From positions 1 through 32,370 of the IMG/VR virus record IMGVR_UViG_3300034759_000313: a stretch of DNA of 32,370 nt; one strand, 5' to 3'. Shown here piece by piece: positions 14,180 to 20,355 of the stretch (position 1 is the stretch's first letter; every line of letters begins with the position of its first letter). Source of the stretch: a virus. The position numbers and the translations under genes were made by a program. The notes beneath the pieces were generated by a model that worked only from the letters and a program-made list of their open reading frames with translations, was not told the origin of the DNA and ran no database searches.

Positions 14180-14261
14180 GTCAATCGTATACGCGATGAC
14201 CTTTGTTTTTATGCCGAGGGATTATCCAGAGGCGCGCGTGAAAATCAAAAACGAAGTCTGA
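14151..14261 (+). CDS. Small peptide, 36 aa, possibly membrane-associated
   Basis: The ATG at 14151 lies 10 bases after AAAAAGGAT. The peptide has a basic amphipathic N-terminus (MLKKLWRLIKSIVYAMTFVF) followed by a short charged tail. It could insert in or lie along the membrane. It overlaps the preceding zinc-binding gene by 29 bases in another frame. No family is known. Confidence 0.5.
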   Translation: MLKKLWRLIKSIVYAMTFVFMPRDYPEARVKIKNEV

Positions 14262-14275
14262 ACACGAGGTGTAAA

Positions 14276-14572
14276 ATGACTGAAAGATTAGAACATTTTG
14301 GTTTCTCGTGCCGGCTGCCTGAGCCGGATATCATAGGCGATTGTGCTGCGTGTGGCGGAGCCGTCTATCGCGACGAGGAAATCTATTGCGAGACCTGCGG
14401 CAAGCAAATCCACGAGGGTTGTCAGGCAACGTGTTTTTGCGGGCACGATGGATGCAGGGGATGTATGCTGTATGACGCCGATAACGATATGTGGTTTTGC
14501 GATACGGCGGATAACGGAGAGCTGGAAGAGTCCGAATGTCGGAATGATTTTTTGAAAGGGGACTCAAAATGA
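14276..14572 (+). CDS. Cysteine-rich zinc-finger protein
   Basis: 98 aa with about a dozen cysteines. CAACGGAVY, then YCETCGKQIHEGCQATCFCG and CRGCMLYD form two or three likely zinc sites similar to a treble-clef or B-box arrangement; DMWFCDTADN follows. Such small phage proteins often bind nucleic acid or host proteins, but no function can be assigned. Its stop overlaps the next start (ATGA). Confidence 0.75.
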   Translation: MTERLEHFGFSCRLPEPDIIGDCAACGGAVYRDEEIYCETCGKQIHEGCQATCFCGHDGCRGCMLYDADNDMWFCDTADNGELEESECRNDFLKGDSK

Positions 14573-14811
14573 AAATTGAAATCTTAAAAGCGGTGAATGG
14601 CCAGTGGTATTTTCGGATTGTCGCCGTGAATGGAAAAAACCTTTGCCACTCGGAGACCTACAAACAAAGACAGTCGGCAATCAAAGGTGCGGAAGCCATC
14701 ATCCAGGGGATATTAAACTTTGGAAAAACACAAAAAGATATAGATGGCTGGATGCGTAAAAATGAAACCACTTATGTTTTGAATCTGAAGGCGAAAGGAA
14801 CCAAACAATGA
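14569..14811 (+). CDS. DUF1508 (YegP-like) domain protein
   Basis: 80 aa. The string GQWYFRIVAVNGKNLCHSE followed by YKQRQSAIKGAEAI is the DUF1508 pattern (W-[YF]-[FW]-R-x(3)-N-[GN]-[KQ] ... S-E-x-Y ... A-x-x-[GS]). The function of DUF1508 is unknown. It is joined to its neighbours by ATGA overlaps on both sides, so it is part of one operon. Confidence 0.82.
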   Translation: MKIEILKAVNGQWYFRIVAVNGKNLCHSETYKQRQSAIKGAEAIIQGILNFGKTQKDIDGWMRKNETTYVLNLKAKGTKQ

Positions 14812-14966
14812 CAAAACGCAGAAAAGAGACACAACAGCAACGGATTATTGATAAATTGTACAGGGATATAATTTTCTGGGATAAGCAAAGTTATATACGT
14901 TTTATCCGCAGCGGTTTTTCGCACGAAGAAGCCCTTGAATATTTACGGATTACGCAAATGGGATAA
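14808..14966 (+). CDS. Small hypothetical protein, 52 aa
   Basis: The ATG at 14808 overlaps the stop of the DUF1508 gene (ATGA). It is basic at the N-terminus (MTKRRKETQQQRIIDKLYRD) and helical (SHEEALEYLRITQ). No domain was recognised. Tight coupling and good codon structure support a real gene. Confidence 0.65.
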   Translation: MTKRRKETQQQRIIDKLYRDIIFWDKQSYIRFIRSGFSHEEALEYLRITQMG

Positions 14967-14996
14967 TGACACAAACGCAAAAAGCAGGAGAGACAA

Positions 14997-15854
14997 ATGC
15001 CGATTACAGAAGCACAACGCGAGGCCAGACGGAATCATTTAGGCAGTTCGGACATCGCCGCTATTTTAGGGGTTGATAGATTTCGGAATGCCTACGATGT
15101 CTGGCTGGAAAAAACAGGGAAACTCGACGAGCAAAAAGAAAGTCCCGCGATGTATGCGGGAACCGTGTTTGAGGACGGCGTGCTGCAATACGCCGAAAAA
15201 CAACTTGGAAAATTGATACGCAATCAGTATCGCTCGGCAAAAAATCTGCCCATCAGGGCGAATATCGACGCACTTGTCGTAGAGAATAACGAGCCGGTGG
15301 AGGCCAAAACGGCCGGCCTGTATGGGCCGCTCAACGAAGAGTGGGGCGAGGATGGCACCGACCAGGTGCCTGACAGGGTGTTGGTGCAATCCCACGTGCA
15401 TATGCTGTGCGTTGATAAGCCCGTTTGCCACGTGGCGGCTTTTATCGGCGGGCGTGGATTCCGGCTGTATCAGGTGCCCGAGGATGCAGAGATTAAAAAC
15501 ATCATCGCCGAAAAGGCGATTGAATTTTGGGATAAACACGTCAAGGCGGATGTCCCACCGGAAGATACTGTGCCCTCGCTGGCGGTTGTTAAACGCATAC
15601 GCAGGGAGCCGGAATTGATTGTGCCTGTGCCTGATGCGATTGTCCAGCGATGGCAGGCTTGCAGAGACGCTTATCTTGCCGCGCAAAAAATGAAAGAAGC
15701 CGCAGAGGCTGAATTATTGGCGGCCCTCGGAACCGCAGAAGGTGGGACGTGCTCGATGGGAACGATTACTTACTTGGTAACACATCGCAAAGGATACGAG
15801 GTTAAGCCGACCTCGTATCGCGTCTTGCGGCTTAAAAAAACGAAAGGACACTAA
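14997..15854 (+). CDS. YqaJ-family viral recombinase (5'-3' exonuclease)
   Basis: 285 aa. NHLGSSDIAAILGV at residues ~13-26, AGTVFEDGVLQYAEK at ~53-67, NIDALVV with the catalytic EAKTA, and QSHVHMLC fit the YqaJ / lambda-exonuclease-type fold of the PD-(D/E)XK superfamily. The enzyme resects double-stranded ends 5'-3' to give 3' single strands. It lies immediately before recT, its usual partner, making a two-component recombination system. The ATG at 14997 follows CAGGAGAGACA. Confidence 0.92.
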   Translation: MPITEAQREARRNHLGSSDIAAILGVDRFRNAYDVWLEKTGKLDEQKESPAMYAGTVFEDGVLQYAEKQLGKLIRNQYRSAKNLPIRANIDALVVENNEPVEAKTAGLYGPLNEEWGEDGTDQVPDRVLVQSHVHMLCVDKPVCHVAAFIGGRGFRLYQVPEDAEIKNIIAEKAIEFWDKHVKADVPPEDTVPSLAVVKRIRREPELIVPVPDAIVQRWQACRDAYLAAQKMKEAAEAELLAALGTAEGGTCSMGTITYLVTHRKGYEVKPTSYRVLRLKKTKGH

Positions 15855-15856
15855 AA

Positions 15857-16735
15857 ATGAATCAGAACCAAATCCAGCAGGCAAAAAAGAATTTAGAGGG
15901 ACTTTTACGGCGTGAGGAGTTTCAACGGTCGCTGGCCGATGTGGCGCCGAAACATATCACCAAGGAACGGATTGTTAAACTGGCCCTGGTCGCGGCCAGC
16001 AGGCAGCCGAAACTTTTTGAATGTACGCCGCAAAGTTTTTTGCAATCGGTAATGAAGTCCGCCGAACTTGGCCTTGACTGCGTTGGGACGTTAGGTCAGG
16101 GTTATCTGGTGCCTTATTATAACGGCAAGATTAAGGCCTTTGAGTGCCAGTTTATTGTCGGCTATCAGGGGCTCATTGAGTTGGCGCGGCGGAGCGGAAA
16201 TATATCACGCATTGAAAGCCGCGTGGTATATGAAAAAGATGAATTTGTCGTCGAGTACGGGCTTGAACCGAAACTCATCCATAAGCCCTATCTGGGCGGC
16301 GACAGAGGAAAGATTGTTTGCGTCTATGCCATCGCCGAATTGAAGGATGGGAGCCGACAGGTTGAGGTGATGACCCTCGATGAAGTCGAGCGAATCAGAG
16401 ACCGCAGCAAGGCTAAAGATGGCGGGCCGTGGATTACGGATTTTGCAGAGATGGCCCGCAAGACTGTTATTCGACGACTTGCGAAATATTTGCCGTTGTC
16501 TCCGGAATTGGCAAAGGCGATTGAAACGGATGACCAGCAATTTGACTATCACGGTGCACCTCTTGACGTTGCGGCGGATATCCAGGCGGGAATTGACGGG
16601 CTTAAAAAACGCCTGAAAAAGAAAATCGATTCGGCTGAAATTGCTGACGCAGAGTCAGAGCAGGCAGAGGAGGATAACAAACCAGAAGAGACAGAACAGC
16701 AGAACGATGAAACCGAAGTACCGTTTGGGGATTGA
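15857..16735 (+). CDS. recT: RecT-family single-strand annealing protein
   Basis: 292 aa. CTPQSFLQSVMKSAELGL, the Q-F-I-V-G-Y-Q-G-L-I-E-L-A-R motif and AEMARKTVIRRLAKYLP are typical RecT regions. The protein binds and anneals the single strands made by the YqaJ exonuclease. The C-terminus is acidic and ends EVPFGD, resembling the SSB tip, which may reflect competition for or contact with the same partners (inference). Two bases separate it from the exonuclease gene, and both are probably co-translated. Confidence 0.94.
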   Translation: MNQNQIQQAKKNLEGLLRREEFQRSLADVAPKHITKERIVKLALVAASRQPKLFECTPQSFLQSVMKSAELGLDCVGTLGQGYLVPYYNGKIKAFECQFIVGYQGLIELARRSGNISRIESRVVYEKDEFVVEYGLEPKLIHKPYLGGDRGKIVCVYAIAELKDGSRQVEVMTLDEVERIRDRSKAKDGGPWITDFAEMARKTVIRRLAKYLPLSPELAKAIETDDQQFDYHGAPLDVAADIQAGIDGLKKRLKKKIDSAEIADAESEQAEEDNKPEETEQQNDETEVPFGD

Positions 16736-16737
16736 TA

Positions 16738-17187
16738 ATGCCGGAATACAACGGAACCATCACAAACGGCAAATTGCATTGCACAAGGCCGGACTTGCTA
16801 AAGGCGTGGATACAGAAAAATGACGGCCTGTGGTTTCGGATGCGGCTGGAGATTCTCGGCGAGGCGGCAGACCCCAAGACGCAGCAGCAATTGGGGTATT
16901 ATTGGGGTCTGCTGCTACCCGCCATTTGCGAGCGGCTGCGAGAGAAAGGTATTATGCTGCCTGTTAAAGCGTTTGGCGTCAATGCCAATATTCCCATCAC
17001 ACCAGACGCGGTGCACGAGTTGTTAATCGACCTGTGCGGCGTTGTCGGCGCGGATGGACGCTGCTTACGATTGAGCGAGATGGATAAGTTTCAGGCGATA
17101 CAATTTATCGACAGTGTGATTTCGTTTGCCGTCTGCAACCTCGGAATTGATGAGGTTAAATTAAGTGCGAAAAGGCCTGTTATATAA
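16738..17187 (+). CDS. NinB-like recombination-associated protein
   Basis: 149 aa from the ATG at 16738, two bases after the recT stop; a TTG at 16732 is less likely. KTQQQLGYYWGLLLPAICER followed by AVHELLIDL and later a helix FQAIQFIDSVISFA matches the pattern of NinB/Orf-like phage proteins (Y-Y-W-G-x-x-x-P ... V-H-E-x-L). These bind single-stranded DNA and help RecA- or RecT-type recombination. Homology is weak by eye, but the gene order recT-ninB-nuclease is common. Confidence 0.85.
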   Translation: MPEYNGTITNGKLHCTRPDLLKAWIQKNDGLWFRMRLEILGEAADPKTQQQLGYYWGLLLPAICERLREKGIMLPVKAFGVNANIPITPDAVHELLIDLCGVVGADGRCLRLSEMDKFQAIQFIDSVISFAVCNLGIDEVKLSAKRPVI

Positions 17188-17205
17188 GGATGATGGAGCA
17201 AAAAA

Positions 17206-17613
17206 ATGAAACGACCAAACAAGGAAGGGCGGGAAAAAACAACAACAGTAAAAGACATACGGACGAAGCCCTTATACAAAAGCGGAAAGACGGAATCGAA
17301 AGTTTTGGCGGCTTGTATGCGATGGCTTAAAAAACAACAGATATACGCACGGCGAAACAACGCGGGATTCGGCGACATCGGCGGAACTGGAAGACCTTTT
17401 TTTTATGGCATACGGGACGCCGGCGATATCATCGCCTGTGTTAATGGCCGGTATGTGGAGATTGAGTGCAAACACGGCAACGGCGGATTGTGGAGAATCA
17501 GGCAGCAGCAGCACGCCGAGTATGTGAAAAAATCAGGCGGCTATTATTTTGTCGTTCATAATACAGATGAGTTGGCGGCGGCCATAGAACCCTTACGCGG
17601 AGACAAAAAATAA
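17206..17613 (+). CDS. VRR-NUC domain nuclease
   Basis: 135 aa. The VRR-NUC motif set is visible: TESKVLAACMRWL (catalytic Glu and helix), GDIIA (Asp), YVEIECKHGNGG (E-x-K), and RQQQHAEYVKKSGG (Gln and helix), ending with YYFVVHN. These are virus-type replication-repair nucleases thought to cut branched or flapped DNA, and may resolve junctions from YqaJ/RecT recombination. The N-terminal ~28 residues are basic. Its stop overlaps the next ATG (TAATG). Confidence 0.9.
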   Translation: MKRPNKEGREKTTTVKDIRTKPLYKSGKTESKVLAACMRWLKKQQIYARRNNAGFGDIGGTGRPFFYGIRDAGDIIACVNGRYVEIECKHGNGGLWRIRQQQHAEYVKKSGGYYFVVHNTDELAAAIEPLRGDKK

Positions 17614-17801
17614 TGATGACATTACGAGACATCACAAAGGCAACCGGCCTACAGTATTGGCAGGTGCAGTATCGGTTGCGGAAGTTAAATATCAAACCAA
17701 AGAAGATTCACCAGAAACTTTTTCTCTGGCCAGAATCCGCCGTCCAGAGGATTTTAGATTTTGAGGATGGCCGGTCGAAAAAAAATAAAGACGCGAAGTG
17801 A
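17613..17801 (+). CDS. Small MerR/excisionase-like HTH protein
   Basis: 62 aa. LRDITKATGLQYWQVQYRLR is a helix-turn-helix; the following beta-wing region KIHQKLFLWPESAVQRIL resembles the winged part of MerR or excisionase-like DNA-binding proteins. It could regulate the recombination or lysis genes. It is coupled to the VRR-NUC gene by overlap. A similar 65-aa HTH protein lies at 23519. Confidence 0.75.
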   Translation: MMTLRDITKATGLQYWQVQYRLRKLNIKPKKIHQKLFLWPESAVQRILDFEDGRSKKNKDAK

Positions 17802-17802
17802 T

Positions 17803-17832
17803 TTGTGGTAAAATGTATCAAAATCTTATTTA
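17803..17832 (+). promoter_or_regulatory. Weak promoter candidate before the lysis genes
   Basis: TTGTGG (17803-17808), an 18-base spacer and TATTTA (17827-17832). The -10 is poor and start would be close to the ribosome site of the holin-like gene, so the call is uncertain. Confidence 0.3.
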
Positions 17833-17851
17833 ATCGAAAGTGAGGTCAAAA

Positions 17852-18097
17852 ATGAACGAAACGAAAAAATGGTATCAAAGTACGAGTCTGTGGGGCGGCG
17901 TGGTCGCCTTGTTGGCGTCTCTGTTTTCCGCAATCAATATGATTTGGTCGGGAGCGGTTGATACCGAGGTCATTGAGCAATTGCAGAGCGAGCAATTGGT
18001 TGAGGCGATTGAGGTGGTCATCGCCTCGGCGGTGGCCGTGGTCGGGTCGATTGTCGCGATTATCGGCCGGCTTAAGGCAAAAGATAAAATTGAGTAA
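17852..18097 (+). CDS. Holin-like small membrane protein
   Basis: 81 aa from the ATG at 17852 (a GTG at 17840 would start within the ribosome site GTGAGGTC). TKKWYQSTSLWGGVVALLAS starts the first hydrophobic helix (about residues 11-32), followed by an acidic loop with AVDTEVIEQLQSE and a second helix (about 49-74) before the basic end RLKAKDKIE. This size, the W-Y-x-S-x-x-x-W-G-G start and the topology are those of a known phage holin-like family. Holins make the membrane holes that time lysis. The spanin pair follows, supporting a lysis module. Confidence 0.83.
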   Translation: MNETKKWYQSTSLWGGVVALLASLFSAINMIWSGAVDTEVIEQLQSEQLVEAIEVVIASAVAVVGSIVAIIGRLKAKDKIE

Positions 18098-18104
18098 TCG
18101 GCAG

Positions 18105-18161
18105 GTGCGGCGGCGAATCATCGGACGGAACGCAGGCTATATAAGTGCCTGACCGCCGCAC
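18105..18161 (+). promoter_or_regulatory. Inverted repeat with inner hairpin between holin and spanin genes
   Basis: The outer arms GTGCGGCGG (18105-18113) and CCGCCGCAC (18153-18161) pair perfectly. Inside, CAGGC (18132-18136) and GCCTG (18147-18151) form a second stem with a TATATAAGT loop. No T-run follows. It may modulate lysis-gene translation or stabilise mRNA. Confidence 0.5.
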
Positions 18162-18179
18162 AAAATTAAAGGTTATTAT

Positions 18180-18362
18180 ATGATTAAAAAAATACTGACA
18201 TTGTTGCTGGCGGTGGCCGAGATTGTGCTGCAATTTCTGCGGTTGCGGGATAAAACCAGACGGCAAAATGAAAAGGTAATCGATGATGCAAAAGATAAAA
18301 TTGACAATAAGGCCTCTGGCGCTGATGTGCATACTGTTATTGACGGGCTGCGCAAGCGTTAG
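18180..18362 (+). CDS. Candidate inner-membrane spanin (Rz-like)
   Basis: 60 aa. The N-terminal signal-anchor MIKKILTLLLAVAEIVLQF is followed by a charged helix (RLRDKTRRQNEKVIDDAKDK), as in i-spanins, which span the periplasm with an o-spanin and fuse the two membranes. It is shorter than lambda Rz. The lipoprotein gene at 18283 begins inside it in another frame, the classical nested Rz/Rz1 layout. The assignment depends on this layout. Confidence 0.75.
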   Translation: MIKKILTLLLAVAEIVLQFLRLRDKTRRQNEKVIDDAKDKIDNKASGADVHTVIDGLRKR

Positions 18363-18498
18363 GTTATATCCCATTGCGGATGACCATATTATCCAGATTG
18401 ATGCGGGACAGACCTTCACTGCCCCGCGGGACGGGTATTTTTTATCGAGTGAATATCTTAAGAGAGTTCTCGACGTGAAAATCGAAAAAGGATTTTGA
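18283..18498 (+). CDS. Candidate outer-membrane lipoprotein spanin (Rz1-like)
   Basis: 71 aa. It has a basic start and hydrophobic core ending in a lipobox L-T-G-C (Cys23), so the mature protein would be a 49-residue lipoprotein beginning CASVRLYPIADD. It starts inside the i-spanin gene (80-base overlap, different frame) with AAAAGGT before the double ATG. Together these form a two-component spanin for the last step of lysis of a Gram-negative-type envelope. The mature part lacks the proline richness of lambda Rz1. Confidence 0.8.
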   Translation: MMQKIKLTIRPLALMCILLLTGCASVRLYPIADDHIIQIDAGQTFTAPRDGYFLSSEYLKRVLDVKIEKGF

Positions 18499-18501
18499 AT
18501 A

Positions 18502-19233
18502 ATGACTGTGATTTATGAACCCAAGGGCAAGGCCAGAGAATACGCGGAGTTGGCTTGCAATCTGTTTACCGGCTGTCGGCATCGCTGCCGATATTGTTAT
18601 TGTCCGGCGATTATGCGTCAGTCTTTAGAGGAGTGGGCGGCAGACCCCGCCCCTCGGAAAGATATCCTTGAGAAACTCGACCGCGAGGCGTCAAGGCTGG
18701 CCGGCTGTGATAAAGAGTTGCTGTTTTCTTTTATGAGCGACCCCTACCAGAGTCAGGCGGCGGCCGATTATACACGTCAGGCCTTATTGATTTGCGAGAC
18801 ATACGAGTTTCACAAGGTCAACGTGCTGACAAAAAATGGCGGGCTTGCCCAGCAGGATTTTGACATCCTTGCCAGACATCCAGGTTGGAAATTTGGCAGC
18901 ACAATTATTTTTGACGCCGAGTCCTTAAGGGAGTATTGGGAGCCCGGCGCATCGAGCATCGAAAGCCGTATTTTGGCCGTCCAGGAGGCCCACAGACGCG
19001 GTATCTACACCTGGATATCCGTAGAGCCGGTAGTGGAGCCAAAGGCGGCCCTGCGGCTTATCAGGCGGCTTAAACAGTTTGTGAATTTTTGGAAAATCGG
19101 GAAATTGAATTACAGACCCGACGTCGAGGCGACGATTAACTGGGCACGATTTCTGGTCGACGTTGAGGACGAGTTGGCCGGCTGTAAATACTACATCAAA
19201 AAAGACCTTATCGCAGCGGCAAGACAGAAATGA
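18502..19233 (+). CDS. Radical SAM protein (spore-photoproduct-lyase-like family)
   Basis: 243 aa. NLFTGCRHRCRYCYCPAI holds the C-x3-C-x2-C cluster motif (about residues 25-32) for the [4Fe-4S] that cleaves S-adenosylmethionine. The start YEPKGKAREYAELACNLFTG is typical of phage and bacterial SPL-like radical SAM proteins. LLFSFMSDPYQ and KVNVLTKNGG fit the barrel strands of that family. The substrate is unknown; nucleic-acid modification or repair is possible. It lies between lysis and replication genes with a ribosome site AAAGGAT. A radical SAM enzyme suggests an anaerobic or low-oxygen host (inference). Confidence 0.88.
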   Translation: MTVIYEPKGKAREYAELACNLFTGCRHRCRYCYCPAIMRQSLEEWAADPAPRKDILEKLDREASRLAGCDKELLFSFMSDPYQSQAAADYTRQALLICETYEFHKVNVLTKNGGLAQQDFDILARHPGWKFGSTIIFDAESLREYWEPGASSIESRILAVQEAHRRGIYTWISVEPVVEPKAALRLIRRLKQFVNFWKIGKLNYRPDVEATINWARFLVDVEDELAGCKYYIKKDLIAAARQK

Positions 19234-19299
19234 CAGGTCTTGTTTTTTGGTTTAACGCTTTATGCCACGGCGACTTATGATTTTTGACAGATTTTTTTT

Positions 19300-19328
19300 T
19301 TGACTCGGTTTGTGGTTTTTACTAAGAT
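19300..19328 (+). promoter_or_regulatory. Promoter for the replication leader RNA
   Basis: TTGACT (19300-19305), a 17-base spacer and TAAGAT (19323-19328). Transcription should begin at about 19334-19336, just where the first arm of the structured leader begins (19335). A T-tract lies immediately upstream of the -35. It overlaps the 3' side of the 204-base gap after the radical SAM gene. Confidence 0.6.
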
Positions 19329-19334
19329 TGAATC

Positions 19335-19420
19335 GTGCTCAACGTAAAAGACAATTTGACTTATCTTTACCCCGCCGGAGAACGCCCCCCTGCGTTGAGC
19401 ACACTCCGGCGGGTTTTTTT
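19335..19420 (+). ncRNA. Structured leader RNA / attenuator with terminator hairpin
   Basis: Arm A GTGCTCAACG (19335-19344) pairs perfectly with A' CGTTGAGCAC (19393-19402). Arm B CCCGCCGGAG (19371-19380) pairs perfectly with B' CTCCGGCGGG (19404-19413), followed by T7 (19414-19420). A' lies in the loop of the B stem, so the two helices form a pseudoknot or compete. B-B'-T7 is a good intrinsic terminator. The RNA would end 18 bases before the replication initiator ATG, and could be a premature-termination control or a free ~85-nt RNA. The pairing is seen directly; the switching is inference. Confidence 0.7.
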
Positions 19421-19437
19421 GTTGAAGGAATTAAGCG

Positions 19438-20355
19438 ATGGAAAAATACCTGATAAAACCACAGGCGATTATCCAGGATAAACGGCTGACCTCCACAGAG
19501 TCCGATTATTTGTGTCTGATTTTCCAATTGTGCAATGCCAACGGTTGTACTGCGTCAAATCAGTATTTTGCCGATTATTTCGGCGTCAGCCGTGCACGGG
19601 CGACGCAGGTTATTGCCGAGTTAAGGAGAAAGGGTTTTATTACCACTCAAGAGCAAAAATCAGGCGGCAAAACCATTGAGCGGACAATCACAATCATCGA
19701 CCATAATAGTAAGGAATCCTTATCATCTAATGGTAAGGAATCCGAATTGAAACTATCTAATGGTAAGGAAATCTTACCATCTAATGGTAAGGAGTCCTTA
19801 TCAAACACCGGTTTTATGGCAAGAAAACCTTACCATCCAATGGTAAGAAATCCGAATTTTGATGGTAAGAAAACCTATAACCATACATTAGAAGAGACAA
19901 TAGATAATACTAAAGAAAAGAAAGAAAATAATAAAAAGAAAGAAAAGAAAGAAATTTCTCCCTTTTTTGCCGATGCCGAACCCTCTCAGGACGCGACCAT
20001 ATTGGACGATTGGGATGAGACAGAGGCAACGGAATATGTTTTTGTGTTGCAAGACGGAAGTCAATGGTATTTGCCTGATGAAAAATTCACCGAATACAAT
20101 AGAACATTTGTCGATATTGATGTAGCAGCGGAACTCCGCAAAGCGGCACAGTGGCTGCGGGATAATCCTGGTCGCCGAAAGACAGCACGAGGGATGCCGC
20201 GATTTTTGAGTGGTTGGCTTGGGCGCGTTGAATCGAAAAAACCCGCAAAGGCTTTGCGAGAGTTACCAGAGGCCAATTTCAGGGCCGTCTTCAACAAGTT
20301 AGGTGTACCGCGGGACATCCAGGACAAATTAGAGGCTGAAGGCTGGACAGTATGA
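19438..20355 (+). CDS. Replication initiator protein (lambda O-like organisation)
   Basis: 305 aa. Residues ~20-75 form a winged helix (TSTESDYLCLIFQL, then FADYFGVSRARATQVIAEL, then GFITTQEQ). Residues ~95-150 are encoded by DNA iterons and contain repeated SNGKE strings. A Lys/Glu-rich linker (NTKEKKENNKKKEKKE) follows. The C-terminal ~100 residues (LRKAAQWLRDNPGRRKTA, FLSGWLGRV) resemble the C-terminal part of phage replication proteins. A DNA-binding N-terminus, ori inside the gene, and an adjacent primase-helicase argue for an initiator that melts the origin. The ATG at 19438 follows GAAGGAATTAAGCG. The stop overlaps the next gene (ATGAC). Confidence 0.85.
   Translation: MEKYLIKPQAIIQDKRLTSTESDYLCLIFQLCNANGCTASNQYFADYFGVSRARATQVIAELRRKGFITTQEQKSGGKTIERTITIIDHNSKESLSSNGKESELKLSNGKEILPSNGKESLSNTGFMARKPYHPMVRNPNFDGKKTYNHTLEETIDNTKEKKENNKKKEKKEISPFFADAEPSQDATILDDWDETEATEYVFVLQDGSQWYLPDEKFTEYNRTFVDIDVAAELRKAAQWLRDNPGRRKTARGMPRFLSGWLGRVESKKPAKALRELPEANFRAVFNKLGVPRDIQDKLEAEGWTV
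19704..19965. repeat. Iteron array and AT/purine-rich stretch: candidate replication origin
   Basis: Seven imperfect 16-bp repeats of consensus TAATGGTAAGGAATCC start at 19704, 19728, 19758, 19782, 19814, 19838 and 19860. Copies at 19782 and 19838 are each preceded by an inverted half (CTTACCAT), giving palindromes 19773-19791 and 19829-19847. From about 19872 to 19965 the DNA is AT-rich and nearly all purine on the + strand, as in an unwinding element. The array lies inside the initiator gene, as lambda ori lies in O. Confidence 0.75.
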
